Notes: generated by a model from the letters alone, not told the origin. A stretch of 64,000 nt of DNA from Anaerolineales bacterium (GCA_014379595.1 JACMLM010000006.1:58718-122717), one strand, 5' to 3'; shown: positions 7,149 through 16,062, counted from the stretch's first letter. Translations and numbers: made by a program.

Positions 7149-9152
7149 ATGTCCAATTGGAGTGGCAAGACGCTTGGCAGGGTGCAGATCGGCGAGTTGA
7201 TCGCACGTGGTGGCATGGCCGAGGTCTATGTGGGGGAACACACATCACTTAACCGCAAAGTAGCAGTAAAAATCATGCGCGACCATGTGGATAGCGACCC
7301 TGAAACACAGTCACGCTTCGAACGCGAAGCACGCGTGGTTGCAAGCTTGCGCCATCCCAACATCATTCAAATGTTTGATTATCAACTCGTAGAGGGGCAA
7401 CCTTGCTTAATCATGGAGTTGGTACCCGGCGCAACACTTGGAAGTTATCTAAAAGCTCTTCATCAGCGTGAGGAAAAACTTCCGTTCGACATGGTCTCGC
7501 GGATTCTCTCCGCACTCGCCTCTGCAATTGACTATGCCCACGAGCAGAATATTGTTCATCGGGATATAAAACCCGCCAATGTTTTATTGCGTTCAGCAAC
7601 TGGTCCGGTTGATGTTAACAAGCCCTTACCTGATGACGTGGAACCGATCCTGACTGACTTTGGGCTGGTTCGCCTTCTAGATTCATCCATCCAAACTTCA
7701 ACAGGTACCGTCTCCGGAACACCTGCTTATATGAGCCCCGAACAGGCACGCGGCGACAAAGTAGATCGCAAAACCGATATTTACTCCCTCGGCGTGGTCT
7801 TGTACGAAATGCTGGCAGGCACGATCCCCTTCGATGCAGAGTCATCTTTTGGGATGTTGATGAAACATATCAATGACCGTCCTCCCGCCATTGAAAGTAT
7901 TTCATCTGACCTGCAAACCGTAATGGATCGCGCACTGGCAAAGGATCCTCAGATTCGTTACTCATCAGCAAAAGAACTTGCTGATGAATTCATCGGCGTT
8001 TTCAATGGTCAGACCGTATCCATAAACACAGCAGACTTTGCAAAGATAGCTCAACAAAATTCAGAACCAAAACAAGAACGTCCATTTCCGTGGGTATGGG
8101 CTGGCATCGGCGCGCTCGTGATTTTTGGTTTGGCATTCGCTTCATTTCGTTTTTTCCTCTCCCCTACTCAACCTGAAAATCAATCTGTAGGGCGCGTTTC
8201 GTTATTAGATTTCAACGCATTAATGGACAGGGCAACAGTTACAGTTTCGGGTCTCTCCACACCGGAACCTGGTACACATTACGAGGTTTGGTATTTGGCT
8301 GAAGGTGGTGAAATACGACGCAATATAGGCAAAGTTAGTATGGACGATGCTGCACAAGGGCAGTTGGTCTTTAACAATTCAGATCAAGAAAATATTCTAT
8401 CGTTATATGACCAGCTTGAAGTCACGATTGAATCGGATAATGATGTCAGCCCCGATGTTTCATCCGGAGACGTGGTTGCTTCCTCAGTATTTCCTCCGCT
8501 GGCTTTGATCCATGTGCGGCATGTGCTTGTATCATTTCAAAGCGCTCCAAATGAGATCGCCCTTATTCAAGGGCTATGGAATACAGCAGACAGCATCGAT
8601 ACAAATACACTTGAATTGCGGGATGCTTTCAATAATGGTGATGAAGAGTTGGTTCGATTAAAAACAGAGCAGATCATTAATCAGCTCGTAGGAAATACGA
8701 ACGAGCAGCACCGTGACTGGAATGAAAATGGCACAATTGATGACCCCGGCGATGGATTCGGTTTGTTCGAGAACGGTAACCAGGGTTATATACTAAATAC
8801 CATTTCTCACGCCCAGTTTGCAGCCGAGTCTGCAGATGCAACTGAAAATATCCAAGTGCATAGTGCGCACGTTGTAGCCTGTATAGAAAATATGAAAACC
8901 TGGTCTGAGCAGTTGCTTGAAAAAACTTTGCAATTACAAGAGATGCCTTTTGGCTCTGATATGGACCCTCTGATTAATGAAATGGTATTCCTCTCAAATC
9001 AGGTTCTTTTCGGTAGTGACGTAAATGGAAATGAATTAATCGAGCCGACCGCGGGCGAAGGCGGGGGAGATACAGCATATGAACATTCTTATTACATGGC
9101 AGAAATGCCGCTTTTGCTCGGCGAGCATCAAATTCCATCTCCTGCAAAATAA
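7149..9152 (+). CDS. Ser/Thr protein kinase with RskA-like ectodomain
   Basis: The 667-residue protein has a full kinase domain: ARGGMAEVY, VAVK Lys41, HRDIKPAN with Asp139, TDFGLVR, GTPAYMSPEQARG. A membrane helix follows at about 314-338. The ectodomain begins with a segment like the anti-sigma-K factor RskA fold (ATVTVSGLSTPEPGTHYEVW, then QGQLVF). It ends with an alpha-helical region holding two Asp/Asn-rich loops, DWNENGTIDD and GSDVNGNELIEP, that resemble EF-hand or dockerin calcium sites. The architecture suggests an extracytoplasmic sensor that transmits to a cytoplasmic kinase; calcium binding is inference. It is transcribed alone, between a leaderless promoter and a strong hairpin terminator. 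Confidence 0.9.
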   Translation: MSNWSGKTLGRVQIGELIARGGMAEVYVGEHTSLNRKVAVKIMRDHVDSDPETQSRFEREARVVASLRHPNIIQMFDYQLVEGQPCLIMELVPGATLGSYLKALHQREEKLPFDMVSRILSALASAIDYAHEQNIVHRDIKPANVLLRSATGPVDVNKPLPDDVEPILTDFGLVRLLDSSIQTSTGTVSGTPAYMSPEQARGDKVDRKTDIYSLGVVLYEMLAGTIPFDAESSFGMLMKHINDRPPAIESISSDLQTVMDRALAKDPQIRYSSAKELADEFIGVFNGQTVSINTADFAKIAQQNSEPKQERPFPWVWAGIGALVIFGLAFASFRFFLSPTQPENQSVGRVSLLDFNALMDRATVTVSGLSTPEPGTHYEVWYLAEGGEIRRNIGKVSMDDAAQGQLVFNNSDQENILSLYDQLEVTIESDNDVSPDVSSGDVVASSVFPPLALIHVRHVLVSFQSAPNEIALIQGLWNTADSIDTNTLELRDAFNNGDEELVRLKTEQIINQLVGNTNEQHRDWNENGTIDDPGDGFGLFENGNQGYILNTISHAQFAAESADATENIQVHSAHVVACIENMKTWSEQLLEKTLQLQEMPFGSDMDPLINEMVFLSNQVLFGSDVNGNELIEPTAGEGGGDTAYEHSYYMAEMPLLLGEHQIPSPAK

Positions 9153-9182
9153 TAAACTAATTAAGAAAATATGAAGAATTAT

Positions 9183-9213
9183 AAGTAAATCATCCATTCA
9201 GGATGATTTACTT
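9183..9213 (+). terminator. Hairpin terminator after the kinase gene
   Basis: AAGTAAATCATCC (9183-9195) pairs perfectly with GGATGATTTACTT (9201-9213) across ATTCA. A T-rich but interrupted tail follows. Confidence 0.6.
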
Positions 9214-9288
9214 AGTTTTGTTGCATTTTCTTATACTTTTATTATCGAAAGCTTAACATAACTGTTAAGGAATATGACCATAATCCTC

Positions 9289-9316
9289 TTGCCTTTTTAT
9301 GTAGACAGTGTACAAT
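9289..9316 (+). promoter_or_regulatory. Sigma-70-type promoter of the pilin gene
   Basis: TTGCCT (9289-9294) and TACAAT (9311-9316) are separated by 16 bases. Transcription would begin near 9323, just before a hairpin. Confidence 0.65.
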
Positions 9317-9324
9317 GAAGTCAA

Positions 9325-9345
9325 TCTTAGGAGACCGTCCTAAGA
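9325..9345 (+). promoter_or_regulatory. 5'-UTR hairpin of the pilin mRNA
   Basis: TCTTAGGA and TCCTAAGA form a perfect 8-bp stem with a GACCG loop at the very start of the predicted transcript. It probably protects the mRNA 5' end or controls expression of an abundant small protein. The ribosome-binding site AAGGAG (9358-9363) is outside it. Confidence 0.5.
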
Positions 9346-9372
9346 AATATAACTAGAAAGGAGATTACTCAC

Positions 9373-9528
9373 ATGTTATTTTCCCCTAAAGAAAAAGGTC
9401 AGGGTCTTGTTGAATACGCTTTAATCCTTGTTTTGGTCGCTATTGTTGTTATTGCAGCTTTAATGATCCTCGGACCAATCATCGGCGGCGTTTTCAGCAA
9501 AATCAACACCAGCCTTTCCAGCGTGTAA
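9373..9528 (+). CDS. Flp/Fap-type pilin (type IVb prepilin)
   Basis: A 51-residue protein: a short basic leader (MLFSPKEKG), then QGLVEYALILVLVAIVVIAA, and a short polar tail ending SSV. Cleavage after Gly9 would leave Glu at +5 and Tyr at +6, the hallmark of Flp pilins processed by TadV-type peptidases. The hydrophobic helix drives assembly. AAGGAG lies 9 bases upstream of the ATG. No tad assembly gene is present in the window, so this pilin is an orphan whose secretion machinery is elsewhere. Dedicated promoter, 5' hairpin and strong terminator make a compact monocistronic unit typical of a highly expressed structural protein. Confidence 0.9.
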   Translation: MLFSPKEKGQGLVEYALILVLVAIVVIAALMILGPIIGGVFSKINTSLSSV

Positions 9529-9547
9529 TTCGCACCAAATCGCTAAT

Positions 9548-9581
9548 AAAAAAAGCTCGGTCTTTCGACCGAGCTTTTTTT
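9548..9581. terminator. Intrinsic terminator of the pilin gene
   Basis: A-tract, GCTCGGTC, TTTC loop, GACCGAGC, T-tract. It is symmetrical and can also serve the convergent Yip1 gene. Confidence 0.92.
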
Positions 9582-9608
9582 ATTTCTCTTATTAATTATC
9601 AACATAAA

Positions 9609-10331
9609 TTACAAGGCAAAGTTCTGGCTACTTAAAAGCATAAAAGCGCCAAAGAACACACAAGCGCAAGTAATTAATATAATTACAATCGGAATAAATA
9701 CAGAGCCGATGGCCGGGCCCCAGCCAAAGCGATTTACTCCCTTAACTGCCATCACCTGAAGCACAAGAGCATAAATACTCAGGCCAAATGACAATATTCC
9801 AAAACATGCCCCTACATAAGGAATTACAGCAAATATGGCAAGCAAAGAGGAAACAAGGGTGAATGGAACACTAATTGCTGCAATGGCATAAAGCAATTTT
9901 TCGTAAGTTCCCGTACCGCCAAATAACTTTGCAATCCACTGAATGATTGCTACAAAAAGAGCAAACACTACAACAGAAATTAACCCTGCTATGGGAGATA
10001 CACAAAGCCCGGTGATAAGCGAAACCCCGGCACTTCCCGCTCCACCAGTAGATTGAGGGAAATATTGCTCCAATCCCGGTATTTGCTGGAACTGTGAATT
10101 CATACCGGTCGCGAGACGAATTGTGGTTGCAATTGCCTGAAGGATCCCGGAAATTGTTCCTGCAATGAAGACCCAGATGTAGGCCGTTCTCGCATTCATA
10201 TCTGGATGTTCAGTAATATCCACAAACGTTTGTTCATTGGGCTTAGTGACGGCTTTGATCCAAACCGGCAGCCAGCCTGCAGGACCAGGCTTGGATTCCA
10301 TAATGGGTGTATTTGAAGGAATTTGTTCCAT
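9609..10331 (-). CDS. Yip1-domain membrane protein
   Basis: A 240-residue protein with a hydrophilic N-terminus containing WIKAVTKPNEQTFVDITEHP, then about five hydrophobic helices, with GTISGILQAIATT in the first and a Gly-rich loop before the second. Layout and the phrase around the first helix match the bacterial Yip1 family (PF04893), whose function is unknown. AGGAG sits upstream of ATG 10331 and a TACAAT -10 box about 33 bases upstream, so this gene has an ordinary leader. Confidence 0.75.
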   Translation of the reverse strand: MEQIPSNTPIMESKPGPAGWLPVWIKAVTKPNEQTFVDITEHPDMNARTAYIWVFIAGTISGILQAIATTIRLATGMNSQFQQIPGLEQYFPQSTGGAGSAGVSLITGLCVSPIAGLISVVVFALFVAIIQWIAKLFGGTGTYEKLLYAIAAISVPFTLVSSLLAIFAVIPYVGACFGILSFGLSIYALVLQVMAVKGVNRFGWGPAIGSVFIPIVIILITCACVFFGAFMLLSSQNFAL

Positions 10332-10410
10332 GTCTCATTCTCCTATTGGTTGATTTGAATTCTATTGTACGCAGTCACAATAAAAAGTCTAGTAGCAAAA
10401 CCCTTGCAAT

Positions 10411-11775
10411 TTATTTCAGCACAACTTTATCAGTGATCTCCAATGCCTTATCTAAAATATCTATTCCTTCTTTCAACTGATCTTCCGTAATGATCAAGGG
10501 CGGGATAATCAGGACTGTATGCCAATGTGTGTACACGAACAAACCATGATCTATACAATATTTTTTCAATGCTGCCATTTCAGGCGAAGAATTATTCCAC
10601 GGTGCCATCGGCTCTTTTGTTTTTCTATCTTTGACTAATTCGATGATCCCGAATAACCCAATATTGCGGACTTCGCCAATGGATGGATGCGCTTCGCCGA
10701 GATCAGTCAACATGCGCCTCAAGACTCCGCCCATGCCTGCCGCTTGTTCGATGAGTTTATCTTCCCTCAACACATTGATATTCGCCACAGCCGCAGCTAA
10801 TGAAATAGGATGCGATGTATAAGTCAGCCCGCTTTCAAAAGCATCTTCATCGAAAGCTGCAGCAATTTCAGGTTTCATTGCTACTGCCCCTAACGGCGCA
10901 TATGCCGACGTGAGTCCTTTTGCCATTGTAATGATATCTGGTACTACATTCCAATGTTCAATTGCAAACCATTTACCCGTACGACCAAATCCGCTCATCA
11001 CTTCATCTGCGATCATCACGATACCATATTTATCGCACAGAGCACGTATGCCTTGAACATATCCATCAGGCGGGATGATAATACCGTTCGTACCCGTCAC
11101 TGACTCTATGATAATCCCTGCAATTGAGTCAGGCCCTTCGTATAAAATAATTTCTTCCAAATGATTAACATAATCGCGCGCAAAATCCTCCTCCGAAATA
11201 TTTGGATTCATGCGATGAAATGTGGAACGATAACGATAGGGGTCAAGAAAGTGGACAACGCCCGACATCAAATTCGGCTCCCAAGCCACGCGGCGCGGGT
11301 CACCTGTAGCTGCCATTGCGCCTGCACTTGCACCATGATATGAACGATAACGCGCGAGGATTTTATGTCGTCCAGAATAACCGCGTGCCAACTTGATAGC
11401 ATTCTCATTAGCATCCGCGCCGCCGAGGGTGAATAAGATTTTGCTCAACTCACCATTTGGCGTGACATCGGCTACAACTTTGCTCGACAGCGCACGGATT
11501 TTGGTGGTCATACCCGGTGCAGCATATGGCAATTCTGCTGCTTGCTCTTGCATGGCTTTGATGACACGTTCATCTCCATGGCCGATATTCACACACATCG
11601 TCATCGAATTAAAGTCAAGATAACGCTTATCGTCTACATCCCAAAAATACACACCCTTAGCACGCTTTATTGCAATCGGATTCACTTTTGCCTGAGCAGA
11701 CCACGTCCAAAAGACATGTTCTTTGGAAAGAGAAAGAATTTCATCGTCAGGAAGATCAAACATGGATAGCCTCAT
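10411..11775 (-). CDS. Class III (PLP-dependent) aminotransferase
   Basis: The 454-residue protein has class III aminotransferase features in order: FWDVDDKRYLDFNSM near the N-terminus, TLGGADANENAIKLAR (phosphate-binding loop), YRSYHGAS, IIIESVTGTNGIIIPP, MIADEVMSGFGRTGKW with the PLP-contacting Asp, and MAKGLTSAYAPLGAV with the Schiff-base lysine. The family transfers an amino group from an omega-amino compound to a keto acid; the substrate (taurine, beta-alanine, GABA-like or other) cannot be read here. Neighbours do not define a pathway. Start ATG 11775 or the in-frame ATG 11763 are both possible. Confidence 0.9.
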   Translation of the reverse strand: MRLSMFDLPDDEILSLSKEHVFWTWSAQAKVNPIAIKRAKGVYFWDVDDKRYLDFNSMTMCVNIGHGDERVIKAMQEQAAELPYAAPGMTTKIRALSSKVVADVTPNGELSKILFTLGGADANENAIKLARGYSGRHKILARYRSYHGASAGAMAATGDPRRVAWEPNLMSGVVHFLDPYRYRSTFHRMNPNISEEDFARDYVNHLEEIILYEGPDSIAGIIIESVTGTNGIIIPPDGYVQGIRALCDKYGIVMIADEVMSGFGRTGKWFAIEHWNVVPDIITMAKGLTSAYAPLGAVAMKPEIAAAFDEDAFESGLTYTSHPISLAAAVANINVLREDKLIEQAAGMGGVLRRMLTDLGEAHPSIGEVRNIGLFGIIELVKDRKTKEPMAPWNNSSPEMAALKKYCIDHGLFVYTHWHTVLIIPPLIITEDQLKEGIDILDKALEITDKVVLK

Positions 11776-11777
11776 GG

Positions 11778-11824
11778 GATTTACGATACTTCGACAAGCT
11801 CAGTACAAGTTTTTGATTTACGAT
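11778..11824. repeat. Short repeat-like insertion flanked by 10-bp direct repeats
   Basis: GATTTACGAT occurs at 11778-11787 and again at 11815-11824. Between them are 27 bases containing ACTTCGACAAGCTCAG, a string I associate with dispersed intergenic repeats in environmental genomes. The arrangement looks like a small insertion with a target-site duplication. The second direct repeat continues into an AT-rich stretch. Confidence 0.4.
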
Positions 11825-11865
11825 TGAAGAATTATAATCCCCACCCCTTATGAATACATTCACTT

Positions 11866-12363
11866 TTATTTACTTTGTCTTCTAAACCATCCCACCAATT
11901 GACTCAGCCCCAATAGAATCACAAGCACAAGAAGTGCTCCCCATTCAAATGTAAATTGCACACGCACAAGCATCGCGATGGAAGCAAGTCCCAGCCCAGC
12001 CAAAGAAAGCAAACTGACTCGCGCAATATGGCGGCGTTCCAAGCCGCGCATATTATCGTCTTTAGCCATCGAACGCATTCGGCGGTGAAAATCGGTCATA
12101 TCCCAGGCAAACAACGCGAAGATCGAACTGGAAAATAACCAACCTGGAGTAAAGCCGAACCATAATCCAAATGCAGATAGTAAGATTACAAAGAATAATC
12201 CAAGCGACGAAAACCAGCCCCAGCCCTGCCATTGCGTAAATAACCATATCATCCCAAAGATCACGATCCAACGCGCAAAAATATCAAATCCCACGCCAGC
12301 ATATCCCCATGCAAGTGACCCGATGCTGATAATAATACTGGATACAAGCGCAACCACAGTCAC
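11866..12363 (-). CDS. Hypothetical membrane protein, last gene of the MoxR/DUF58 operon
   Basis: I start the gene at GTG 12363 (165 aa): AAGGAG is 8 bases upstream and the GTG overlaps the DUF58 stop by 4 bases (GTGA). A longer frame to 12429 would overlap DUF58 by 70 bases. The protein has about four to five membrane helices, a Trp-rich stretch (WQGWGWFSSLG), and a basic cytoplasmic loop (DFHRRMRSMAKDDN) in the middle. I do not recognise a family. Position suggests a membrane accessory to the MoxR/DUF58 system. Confidence 0.75.
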   Translation of the reverse strand: MTVVALVSSIIISIGSLAWGYAGVGFDIFARWIVIFGMIWLFTQWQGWGWFSSLGLFFVILLSAFGLWFGFTPGWLFSSSIFALFAWDMTDFHRRMRSMAKDDNMRGLERRHIARVSLLSLAGLGLASIAMLVRVQFTFEWGALLVLVILLGLSQLVGWFRRQSK

Positions 12364-13625
12364 AATAATCTCCTTGGCCGCGTCAAGGCTGGACCGATAG
12401 CCTGATCCAGCGGAATGGACACATCCCACTCTACAACTTGAATCCCCGCACGCTCAAGGCGGCGGATCAACAGGTCGCGCTCCATACGAATCACTCGTGC
12501 CGCTAAATCTACTTGAGATGAGGCTGGCAAAAGTTTATGCTCAAATTTGACAGGGTCTGGACTGATCACCATGACTTGATATCCACGTCCGCGCAAGTGG
12601 ATCAAAACATTAAGATCATCATTTACCAATGAACTTACCAACACAATTTGTGACTCAGGCGGGAACATGCGCGGTGATAAATGTTCCAAGCCTGCAAACA
12701 CTGAACTCACACCTACTTCTGCACGAGCCAAAGCCTGCATGATTCGCTCGCGTTGAATCTTTCCATAGCCGGGGATCGTCCAACCTAAATAACCGCTATA
12801 TACCAACAATCCAACTCGATTGCCTTGTGAAAGAAATGCATCTGAAAGTGCAGCCGCAGCTTTGACCTTGTGCTCAAAAATGGATTGATCTTCGTGAAAG
12901 AGATTAGCACGGACACGCGCATCAAGCACAATACCGACATCTGCCACGCGTTCCTGTTGATATTCATTTGAGTATAGATTTTCAGCATGGCGTGCACTGA
13001 CCTGCCAGTTGATCATACGGGGCGAATCACCTACTTGATATTCACGCACGCCGAAGAATTCCGTCCCCGTGCCGCCTACACGAGCAGGAATTGTCCCTGC
13101 GTACACACGAGTTCTGCGCGGATGAATGGCTACATATTTCAATCGTTTCACTTCTGGAAAGATAAATAACTTTTTATTTGTAGCAAAGGATTGCTCACGG
13201 CGAATCAAACCAAGTGATTCTGTCGCTGTGACATTTACAGAGTCAAATACATACGTGCCGCGCGGGCCAGCGATGGTATATGAAAAGGTACGAGAGCTGC
13301 CTTTCGTAAGCCGAATCAGGTGTCGGGGCGAACCGATGCGAAACATCAGGCGAGGGGATATTTTTTCATCCAGCAAAAGTTCTTCGATGTCTGCGCCGTG
13401 ATTGGTAACAGTCAATGTTACGACCACATCGGTATTGGGAGTGACGCGGTCAATCGAAAGCGTTCGTTCAATGAGAAGGTCAAGTTTTTCAGGCGCGCTC
13501 CAAAACCCGAAGAATAAATAAAGCATGAAGGGAATTGCAAGCGCAATTAATTCGCCGCGCAAGGTGATAAGACCTGCGAGCAATAAGGCGTAAACCAGCG
13601 TGGAAAGAAAAATGGAACGATACAA
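12360..13625 (-). CDS. DUF58 domain protein
   Basis: The 421-residue protein begins with two membrane helices, then an immunoglobulin-like/CARDB-type stretch, then the DUF58 core EFFGVREYQVGDSPRMINW and a von Willebrand factor A-like fold with VGIVLDARVR replacing a full MIDAS motif. DUF58 proteins pair with MoxR AAA ATPases in chaperone-like or envelope-stress functions. The frame begins with TTG 13625, one base after the moxR stop; tight spacing supports it, although no Shine-Dalgarno sequence is visible. Confidence 0.88.
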   Translation of the reverse strand: MYRSIFLSTLVYALLLAGLITLRGELIALAIPFMLYLFFGFWSAPEKLDLLIERTLSIDRVTPNTDVVVTLTVTNHGADIEELLLDEKISPRLMFRIGSPRHLIRLTKGSSRTFSYTIAGPRGTYVFDSVNVTATESLGLIRREQSFATNKKLFIFPEVKRLKYVAIHPRRTRVYAGTIPARVGGTGTEFFGVREYQVGDSPRMINWQVSARHAENLYSNEYQQERVADVGIVLDARVRANLFHEDQSIFEHKVKAAAALSDAFLSQGNRVGLLVYSGYLGWTIPGYGKIQRERIMQALARAEVGVSSVFAGLEHLSPRMFPPESQIVLVSSLVNDDLNVLIHLRGRGYQVMVISPDPVKFEHKLLPASSQVDLAARVIRMERDLLIRRLERAGIQVVEWDVSIPLDQAIGPALTRPRRLL

Positions 13626-13626
13626 T

Positions 13627-14580
13627 TTAACGAATGACGGGTACTGCTGTATTGTTCAACACATCGCGAATGACATCACCATTGACTTGCTGCGACATCC
13701 AATATTCAGGCTGTAGTAAAAGACGATGACTCAAGACAGGTACTGCAAAGTGTTTCACATCATCTGGCAAAATATAATCGCGGCCAGCAAGCACAGCATG
13801 TGCCCGTGCCATTTTGAGGAATGCCAGTGAGCCGCGCGGACTAGCCCCCACAGATACACGACGATCTGTGCGCGTGGCATGGACTAATGCAGAGATATAA
13901 CCTTCGAGGTCAGCATCAACGTGCACAGTTTCAAGAGCGGCACGCATTTCAAGTAACTGCTTCGGCTTTGTAATTTGTCTGAGTGTAAGCTCATCCTGTT
14001 TGCGTTGACGGCGGCGCTGTAAAATTTCTTTTTCTTCTTCGAGACTCGGATAACCCACACTAAGTTTCAGCATGAAACGATCCAACTGCGCTTCGGGTAA
14101 TGGAAACGTACCTTCGTATTCAATTGGGTTTTGTGTAGCCAGCACGAGGAAAGGTTCAGGCAATTTCAAACTTTCGCCTTCCATCGTTACTTGTCCCTCT
14201 TGCATAGCCTCAAGCAAAGCGGATTGAGTTTTTGGGGAGGCGCGGTTGATCTCATCTGCAAGCAAAATATTTGTGAAGACGGGACCCTGACGCAGTTCAA
14301 ATTTATTTTTTGTGCGATTGAAAATATAACCGCCTGTAATATCACCAGGCAAAAGATCGGGCGTGAATTGAATGCGTTTGAAATCCAACCCAAGCGCGGA
14401 CGCGAAACTGCGCGCGATCAATGTCTTGCCGAGACCTGGATAATCTTCCAGTAAAACATGTCCGCCAGCCAACACAGCAGCCATAATCATTTCAAGGAGG
14501 TCGCGCTTGCCTACCACCGCACGTTCAACTTCAGTGACTACTTGTTTACTTAATTCAGATACTTTTGCGATTTCGGTCAT
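13627..14580 (-). CDS. MoxR-family AAA+ ATPase
   Basis: Starts at ATG 14580 with GGAG upstream (317 aa); it overlaps the preceding gene by 26 bases. Walker A is DYPGLGKT (46-53), Walker B LADEINRASPKTQSALLEAM, sensor 1 LATQNPIEYEGTFPLPEAQL, sensor 2 GASPRGS. These are exact MoxR signatures. MoxR ATPases remodel or insert metal centres into client proteins, usually together with the DUF58/vWA partner encoded just downstream. Client unknown. Confidence 0.95.
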   Translation of the reverse strand: MTEIAKVSELSKQVVTEVERAVVGKRDLLEMIMAAVLAGGHVLLEDYPGLGKTLIARSFASALGLDFKRIQFTPDLLPGDITGGYIFNRTKNKFELRQGPVFTNILLADEINRASPKTQSALLEAMQEGQVTMEGESLKLPEPFLVLATQNPIEYEGTFPLPEAQLDRFMLKLSVGYPSLEEEKEILQRRRQRKQDELTLRQITKPKQLLEMRAALETVHVDADLEGYISALVHATRTDRRVSVGASPRGSLAFLKMARAHAVLAGRDYILPDDVKHFAVPVLSHRLLLQPEYWMSQQVNGDVIRDVLNNTAVPVIR

Positions 14581-15160
14581 GCCTTGTCTCCATCTCGTAT
14601 TCAAGATATTCGATCACTTGACTTGCATTCATATCCAATGGCGTTGACTGCGGCCTTGCCCAATAGGATTGTGGAAAATCTGAGAATGAACCGTTCAACC
14701 CTGACTCTAAATATGCACTCACTTCGGTGGGAGGCTGCCAATCTCTGCCGATCAATCTTGCAAATCCGCGCGCGCGGCGTCCTTCACGTTGGTCAAGCAG
14801 CTCGCGCGCCACATTGCCAAGCCGATTTGCGATCAACCACTTGTAGTAGATACCACCAGGCGCTTTATTAAACATTTGAGAAAGATCTTCAATAGGACCT
14901 TTTGTTGGCCTTTGATTTTTTTTCTGTGCGCGGCGAAACGGATTTTTCAGGGGAATATTTCTTAACGCTGAAACAAACACAATGACGACCAGAAGTGCCC
15001 ATACGATCCATTGCGGAATGGCACGATAATATAAATTCAATAGCCACCAAAGATACGCCAGCGGAGTAAGTATCGCCTGCTGTACAACATTCCGTGACAA
15101 AAATGAAATCGCAAAGGCGATAATCAATAAAAATGTAATAATTATCCAGCGGCGTTTCAT
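14555..15160 (-). CDS. Hypothetical protein of the MoxR operon with two N-terminal membrane helices
   Basis: ATG 15160 follows the DUF4129 stop by two bases (201 aa). Residues 1-75 contain two hydrophobic helices (one near WIIITFLLIIAFAISFL, one near WIVWALLVVIVFVSAL). The rest is cytoplasmic, basic and helical, with GGIYYKWLIANRLGNVARELLD as its most distinctive segment. In related operons the slot between DUF4129 and MoxR is often a DUF4350 or similar short membrane protein, but I cannot assign it. Translationally coupled on both sides. Confidence 0.75.
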   Translation of the reverse strand: MKRRWIIITFLLIIAFAISFLSRNVVQQAILTPLAYLWWLLNLYYRAIPQWIVWALLVVIVFVSALRNIPLKNPFRRAQKKNQRPTKGPIEDLSQMFNKAPGGIYYKWLIANRLGNVARELLDQREGRRARGFARLIGRDWQPPTEVSAYLESGLNGSFSDFPQSYWARPQSTPLDMNASQVIEYLEYEMETRHDRNRKSI

Positions 15161-15162
15161 CA

Positions 15163-16062
15163 CTACAAAGCTTCCCCGCAATATTTCAATATAGATGTTA
15201 AGCAAGCAGTTGCTTCGGTAATCTCACGCAGACTTGTTATCCGCCCGCCATATCGAACTGACTCAAATAAATGCGTGAGCCTTGTAACAGCATCACGCGG
15301 TAAACCAGATCGCTCAAGCCGTAGCGCAAATTCTGATGGCGTCATGGCATTTGCGCGGCGCAGCCCCTGTTTGGAACTTATAACTGCGCTCATACGCTCA
15401 TAACATTGGATGATGGCATCATCAGAATTTCGGCCCGCTTCAATGTCTTGCAAGGATGCACGTGCGATTGCAGCAATTTCGTTCAGAGGCGCGCGTGCAG
15501 CCATTAATTCTTTTTGTTTTGTCCACCAACGACTCAAAACCCAAAACAAGAAAATTAATAAAACGATAAACCCGAATGCAATTAAAAAAGATAAAAGCGG
15601 TGATATATGCGGAGGTTGAAAAACGGGTGCAGCCAATTCCTGTGCCTGCGAGGCTTCAGTGACTTCACTAATAGATAATGGCCGCAAAAGCAATCCTGCA
15701 AGGATATCGGGATTCTTTTTTAAGATATAAAACAGAATCAGAGCAAATGCAGCGATCCGCAAAAAGCTTAAGATGAATTGTTTTCTTAGTTCAGGTGAAA
15801 GTAATAAGGAAAGCATTAACACGATCAAAAATAATCCGCCCCAAAATACGAATTGATTCCAAAGAGGAGCTTCCACGGCTTGAACCAGAATTTCAGCGAT
15901 CACGGGAGATTCGGCCGCTTCTGTACTTGGTCCGCCCCCAATTGGCTGTGCTGGACGAAAATCCAATCCTCTTAATGTGCTGGTAAGTAGCACCAAAGAG
16001 ATAAGCGCGAAGAAAGCAAAAGCCAATCCCCAGCGTTTATTTTCAAATCGTTTTTGCATCAT
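15163..16062 (-). CDS. DUF4129 domain membrane protein
   Basis: I start at ATG 16062 (299 aa); the longer frame to 16173 would run into the divergent gene at 16121 and contains its promoter region. There are three hydrophobic helices, an acidic loop, and the C-terminal DUF4129 domain with IIQCYERMSAVI, MTPSEFALRL and FESVRYGG. DUF4129 is the domain at the C-terminus of transglutaminase-like proteins of MoxR operons; here it is free of the transglutaminase. TAAAAT lies only 5 bases before the ATG, so the operon mRNA may be leaderless. First gene of the five-gene operon running down to 11866. Confidence 0.82.
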   Translation of the reverse strand: MMQKRFENKRWGLAFAFFALISLVLLTSTLRGLDFRPAQPIGGGPSTEAAESPVIAEILVQAVEAPLWNQFVFWGGLFLIVLMLSLLLSPELRKQFILSFLRIAAFALILFYILKKNPDILAGLLLRPLSISEVTEASQAQELAAPVFQPPHISPLLSFLIAFGFIVLLIFLFWVLSRWWTKQKELMAARAPLNEIAAIARASLQDIEAGRNSDDAIIQCYERMSAVISSKQGLRRANAMTPSEFALRLERSGLPRDAVTRLTHLFESVRYGGRITSLREITEATACLTSILKYCGEAL

